Notes under the pieces: model-generated
The model's database searches: none
Told to the model about the DNA's origin: nothing
Seen by the model: only the letters and a program-made list of their open reading frames with translations
Part shown: positions 58,978 through 64,000 of the stretch, piece after piece
How the letters are laid out: each line of letters starts with the position of its first letter
How positions within the stretch are numbered: position 1 is the first letter of the stretch
DNA from: Phytoseiulus persimilis
Taxonomy: Eukaryota > Arthropoda > Arachnida > Mesostigmata > Phytoseiidae
Length of the DNA stretch: 64,000 nucleotides
Reading direction: 5' to 3'
Assembly (NCBI GenBank): GCA_037576195.1
Contig: CM075103.1
Location: 38,143,250 to 38,207,249 of the forward strand
Position numbers and translations under genes: made by a program

Positions 58978-59475
58978 TCATGATCCCATGAAAGAAAACT
59001 GCGCTGTTATCCCCATTCCGGCTGCGGTAACACAAACGAGCCTTTTGTTGGGGCTCTTTGTTTCTCCGAAACTAAGCGAGATTGACGGGAATTTCCGCAC
59101 CGTTAATGAGGGGTTGGAGTCACAGACGACAGGGTATCTTGGTATTGGCGAGAGCAGTCCTCCTTGAAACGTTCGCATCATGACCGCGATAACCACAACA
59201 AGCGCGACAATAATGCATCCAACAACAAAAATGGAGGCAACAACAGTCAACGACAGCGCTAATCCGCGCGAAAGTTGTGCGGTGGTCGATACGATCTCCC
59301 AGGCGGAGCCGCAGGCACTGCCGTCGAGTCGTCCAACGTAGCCTCCGACCGCCGCTGAGGACCACACATCTGAACAAATGACTGTGATTTCCCCCTGCTG
59401 CCTCCGCCGTTCCACTGTTCTTGTCGTATCATCAAACGGATTCCACCATGCTTCGCAGATAGCTGTGGTCGGTCG
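58978..59475 (-). CDS. Candidate exon of a single-pass membrane protein, unidentified
   Basis: Minus frame open from above 59475 to TGA at 58978. A putative extracellular part has cysteines at AICEAWW, VICSDVW and SACGSAW. It is followed by an uninterrupted hydrophobic segment of about 28 residues (SLTVVASIFVVGCIIVALVV and on, about 59245-59170). A short tail begins MMRTFQGG. This is the layout of a type I membrane protein. No start codon is near the top, so earlier exons are implied. A donor T|GTGACT at 59123 would leave phase 1 and join the exon at 58616 in frame (codon TGC). If instead read to the stop, the tail is about 65 residues. No family recognised; the (GTT)-rich coding of the hydrophobic segment is a caveat. 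Confidence 0.4.
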   Translation of the reverse strand, partial: RPTTAICEAWWNPFDDTTRTVERRRQQGEITVICSDVWSSAAVGGYVGRLDGSACGSAWEIVSTTAQLSRGLALSLTVVASIFVVGCIIVALVVVIAVMMRTFQGGLLSPIPRYPVVCDSNPSLTVRKFPSISLSFGETKSPNKRLVCVTAAGMGITAQFSFMGS

Positions 59476-59529
59476 AGGATGAGGCTCGGAAGCGTTCCGC
59501 CGAATTCCACGACCGCACTCAATATCGAT

Positions 59530-62500
59530 TAGATCGATCGGTTAGATTCCGGAACGAGCGCGGTACAGAAAACGGGCGGTTCGTTGTGAACAGGGTATTC
59601 CAACATACGGTACGAAAAGGCAATCACGAAACCATGACGTACATGATACCAGCGGTCTTCTCGAGTCGGGTTGAGGGAGGAGTAGGATTCAAAGAATCGG
59701 AGGCTTCACTCCCCAAAGTCCAAGGCCAGAACCCAGCTTCGCTACAGTGATTCTTCTCGCGGGACTGTCATCAGCAGCGGACAGTGTCCCGATGAGAAAA
59801 CTGTGGAGCTGACCGCTCGCGGAACCAAAGTAGCGGAAACTTCTCATCCGATCAACGCATGCTGGGCAAGCCTGCCATTACGTTGGCAGCCGTAATAAGC
59901 CCACGTCTTGAAGAGCACTATTCCACTGCTGCCCAATTATATAAGGGAAGGAATATGGAAATAAAAATTAAATGGCGAAGCAACGGCACCATTGTCAGGG
60001 AACAGAGCGCGATGGGAGCATAGAGAGGCAGCAACGGCTATTCCAACATAAAAACCCGCTCACATGTCACGCCACATTTATGTCGACATACTGCTGCGTC
60101 GGCTGGCAACGAGCCCGAGTCGACGAACTCTGACTGTCGACATAAACGTAATTTATGCCTCTTATGATTCTTCTGTTCCTGCTTCTGTTTTTCCTTTCTG
60201 TCCCTCTCGCCCACCTTACAGCATTTGCTGGCGCTCGCTCAACGCCGGTGGCGGTGCCGTTCGGGAGCCGCCGAACGAACTGAGTGATCGTCCGCTTGAC
60301 TCACACTGATTGACCAACGGAGCGACCAGGAGCCCTTTCAGAGCGAGCTCTTGGAACGGCTACAGCTCTTTTTTTGTTACCCGAAGAAAGGTGCCTCTCG
60401 ACAGAGAAGATCAATTTCAACTTCACTGCTCATCTCAACGGTAACAAAAGCGTCGGTATCCGCGGCCGCAGTGACAACAACGGCTCGCGTCCGCAGGGGT
60501 ATAGTCTACAACAGTGACGACAACAACAAAAGCAATGCGCTCGGAAGCCAACGGGCAGCGCGCAGGGATTTATCCAAATCCGCCGTTCCTCGTCTTGAGA
60601 AGAGAAGGAAATGACCGATTCCACGACCGAATGACGGATGCCTCTTGACAACCGCCAGGGCGAGTTGATTCGAACATGAGCAAAAAGCTCGTGGGAGGTG
60701 CACTGGATGCTGCTCAGTCCCACAACGAGTGAGATTCGGTCTCCGGTCAATCAAAATGAACAAGCGTTTGGAGAAAAGGTAACAAAAAGGGACGGACCGG
60801 TCACTCTGACTCATTGCGGAGCGAGTCCAAGAATAAGGCACCCGTCGGACGGATACGACCGTTGACTTTGTCACCTTCGTCGTCATTCATCTATTTATTC
60901 GCTCAAGTGCATATTGTCCCTGTCGTCTCCTCTGAACCCGGACTTGGAGGACCTCCCGAGACACGATTCGGCCGGCATTTGGACCCACCACGCGTCGTAA
61001 TATCGAACTTTTTGGACATTGCTTTCCCCCTGTGCGAGCAGGGAAGGGTGCCTCAGACACCTTATTTCAACAATTAGATCGAGTTCCCACATGCCAATCA
61101 CTGTTATCCGTCCAGGAATCCAGTTATAAGGATCGGACGATGAGGGCTAGCCGGAGCCCGGAAGAGCGGAGAGCGGATTCCTTGAATCACTTCTGAGGTC
61201 CACCCTGAGGTTATTCGTTCATTCAGGCGTCATGACTCTCAACTTCGGATTCATTCCCTGCTGTCAGAACCGAGTGGGCTTCGACGAGGGCAATGAGAAA
61301 ATTATGACATCTGATGATATGACTCCCATCGCCGCATTGGTGAGCTTGACAAACCTGCGAGATAGGCGGCTCCGCAGCATACTATTCCTTCTCCGCGTTC
61401 GGATCGACTGGATTCCTCTCCCATCGAACATTACTGGGACGGAGATCAGTCCCGCCCCTCCTTTCCTTCCGGGCCCCTGCCCGGAGCCCGGATTCATGGA
61501 ATGCCCGGACTGTCAATAGCTCTAGAGAGGAAACCGCAATACCCATCGAAAGTGCTCGATCCAATCTCTGCGTCTCGGATGCGAATGTCAACGCTCGCAT
61601 CCGACATAACCTGAATGATGGTACTTGGCTCCGGTGTCAGTTCGTTGTGTTCCACGGACTAGACGATTCTGTTGTCAAAGGCTCCGTCGGTCTCCTGGAA
61701 CGACCACGAATTCGCTGATTCTGTTCAGCTGCGAACTGTCGAACCGGACCCACTTGATGGCTAGAATGTTCACAGCGGCCGGGCGACTAGTTCATCGATC
61801 CACATTTATCGATTGGGACCGTTCACAGTGCGGAACATCTAGCTCCAATCGGTCATCACAGCGGGACGAAAATTCCCTCGACTTTTCAGTGCTTTTTGCT
61901 CCGCTCAAACTCGCTGTCAGAAAGCCTGAACACGAGCGGTTCGTCCAGGTCGGCTCACGAAAAACCGGGATCGGTCATCCCCATCGAGATGAGTTCCATC
62001 ACATCGAAGCGCAAGCACTGAGACATCGCACGTCAGCAGTCGACGTGAAAAATACTCGGCCGCCGAGATGACCGTCACAGCTTCAAGCGGGGCACTGAGC
62101 TTTTGGAGACTGAGAACAACACAACGCAACCGGCCTCGAGATGGATTATATCGCCTCAACGGACGATACATGCAAGTCTGCCAAGAAGATCTCGGCGGCT
62201 TCGTGACGACTGAAATCGGCGGAGCCGAGCGCATCTGAATCGTTCTTTCTCTCATTATATTCTGAGCACATTCCAGCCGAGTCTGCGACGCTGACTGGAA
62301 GGGAGGGAGGCGGAGCGCTGTTCAAGCTTGGATTTCAGTGTTCTCCCACATAGTTTCGTCGTCCAATAGTTTGTCGGGAGCGACCGGATGAAATTGTGCG
62401 TTTTACAGTTTTACCGGGAACTTAGCAGTCGCGAGGATTATCGTCTACGATTCTCGCTAGGAGCGGTCGAATTCTCGAGAAATTACGAGCGTCAATGATC

Positions 62501-64000
62501 AGGGCTGGGCCGCCGAGGATTACTCCAGACCACCAGAGGAGTATGAGAGTTCGCTCAAACACGGGAGCACTGCACTCGCAGCCAATTGATTCGAGTTCTC
62601 CGAGCTTTGAGATCTGTTCCATCATGGCGGATCCGGACACATCGTGGTTCTGGTTTCTGTGAGGCACCGCGTTTAGCGAGGGGAGCAAGCATGAGCCGCC
62701 GCGAAACCGCTTTGCGTCAACCCGCCGGCTGCGGTTTAACGGCGGAGATTCAACAGCGGCGGGGGGCGTTGTTCTCGCGGCTTGGGTTGCTATTAGTTTC
62801 TGACACCAACAATCTACGAGCCTTTCGAGTTGCCTCTGAATTCGACGGAATCTCTACAGAAGCGTCTCCGGGGCTTTTTACGGCCGCCAGCCATGCGTAA
62901 AGAGGCACCGATATTGTTGCCGATTTCACGTTCCTTTTCTTACCACAACGACTAACGATTATCTGCTCATTCTTTCGTCCGTACACTGCGAATTGAACAT
63001 CACAGTACTTCTGCGGCCCTTCACTGCCTCGGAGCTTCGGAAATACCTCCGACTGCTCGATTCGAAATCACGAACCTGGCACACGTAGCGAGCCACAAAA
63101 ACAGCGCATAGTGCTCGAGCTATGTGAACTCGTCTCGCGACGAGCGGCAGCGGTCGAGAGGCTGTGACGAGCGAGAGCTGGGTTCTCATCCACTCGGGTG
63201 GATCTCGGCTTTTCGACGCCTGGAATATCGCCGGACTCGCTCTGTCGTGGCCATCAATGAGGTCTTGATCGTGTCGAGGGTTGGCGCCAGGTCGCGCGGC
63301 TCGACGTCTGGAACTTTCACCGTTCAGAGGGAAAAAAGTATTCATTAGGAGCAGACGTCGACGCGGAACGTTTTCGGCGAATGGGCCAGCCTGAACGGAC
63401 TGGAATGTTCGAGGTTCTGACACACGACAAACGGTGCCAAATGTATTCTGTCCCCGATATATCTGAGAAGGTGGTTTTCCTCTTCTTCGCTTCACAATGT
63501 CACAAACGAAAACTTCCAAAGAGATTCCCGATCACAGTCTGATCTGCAATGTAGATTAGTCGCAGACAGGGAGGTTCGAAGCTTGAAAAATGATCCTGTC
63601 AACTCCTCAGCCGACGACTTTAAAGTGTCAACCGGTGACTTCGAGCGAGTTCAGAGACGTTTCCCAACTGAAATTCTTGGTTCCACGACGGCAGTCGAAC
63701 GAACTCAGCGGAGGCGGTATTCGTGTCAATGTTTCGGCCACTGGCGATGAGGGTTTTTCGGTTCCCCGAAAGTTCGCTAATGGAGACCGGTCTACCTCAG
63801 ATTTCTTCTGAACGCAACCATTTTCCGAGGAATAGAGCAGAAAACCGCTTCAGCTCTGATCTGTGCAACAATAGTTCCAGGGAAATCAATGCGTCTTGGC
63901 TTCGTTGTATCACAACACGTCGGTAGAAACTTCAAAGTCACTCGACGGCGTGATCGTTGCGAGTTCTGGGGAGGAAATAGCACAAGAGAGATCAGAATTT
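59530..64000. other. Anonymous stretch, no supported gene
   Basis: Short frames only, none identified. A CAA/GAC-rich run lies at 60470-60540 and translates to cysteine or asparagine runs depending on strand. No RNA gene or repeat recognised up to the right edge. Confidence 0.5.

Noticed and set aside
20948..62037. Shared 16-mer GAGACATCGCACGTCA at about 20950 and 62022
   Set aside because: No similarity beyond the 16 bp; about what chance allows in 64 kb.
1..64000. CRISPR arrays, bacterial operons, Shine-Dalgarno-led genes, rRNA, spliced-leader RNA
   Set aside because: None seen; the window does not look prokaryotic, and no repeat-spacer pattern or rRNA/SL sequence was recognised.

Overview
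The window looks like nuclear DNA of a multicellular animal, probably an invertebrate. There are no bacterial operons, no long open frames (the longest is about 205 codons), no rRNA and no convincing tRNA. Base composition is roughly balanced, CpG is not depleted and TCGA is common. The parts I can identify are decayed animal transposable elements. The parts that look genic are short frames bounded by GT..AG splice signals, with inferred introns of about 50-260 nt. A chelicerate such as a mite, or another small-genome arthropod or nematode, would fit; I cannot decide the phylum.

Region 1 (1-8.5 kb) is a transposon graveyard. A BEL/Pao-type LTR retrotransposon pol gene runs on the minus strand from the left window edge to about 4.5 kb. 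Its motifs (RT palm, RT/RNase H linker, RNase H, integrase H2C2 region) are in order and mostly correctly spaced, in shifting frames. A mariner-family element (501-2373) with TA duplications sits inside it, and a second, 677-bp inverted-repeat element (1119-1795), also with TA duplications, sits inside the mariner. Next come the 3' end of a non-LTR retrotransposon (minus, about 7.0-7.5 kb) and, on the plus strand, a broken endonuclease/exonuclease/phosphatase-type endonuclease (7967-8471) that best resembles the endonuclease of Helentron-type Helitrons. An 83-bp truncated copy of the same non-LTR 3' end lies at 49.2 kb.

Region 2 (8.5-35 kb) is mostly anonymous. It holds a perfect 18-bp inverted repeat at 22.4 kb, a 205-codon ATG frame at 25.8 kb containing a small hairpin, and a G14 tract.

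Region 3 (35-59.5 kb) holds scattered candidate coding exons, chosen because an open frame coincides with consensus splice sites, a poly(A) signal, a membrane segment or a biased protein composition. The best are a minus-strand cluster at 57.7-59.5 kb (possible single-pass membrane protein), a minus-strand two-exon model at 51.8-52.2 kb with a 52-nt intron, and a minus-strand three-exon model at 47.0-47.7 kb. I recognise none of these proteins. Region 4 (59.6-64 kb) shows nothing I can support.

I found no multi-gene system. The strongest observations are the three-level nested insertion, the mobile-element endonuclease relic and the candidate membrane-protein locus. All exon calls rest on reading by eye, without transcripts or homology searches.
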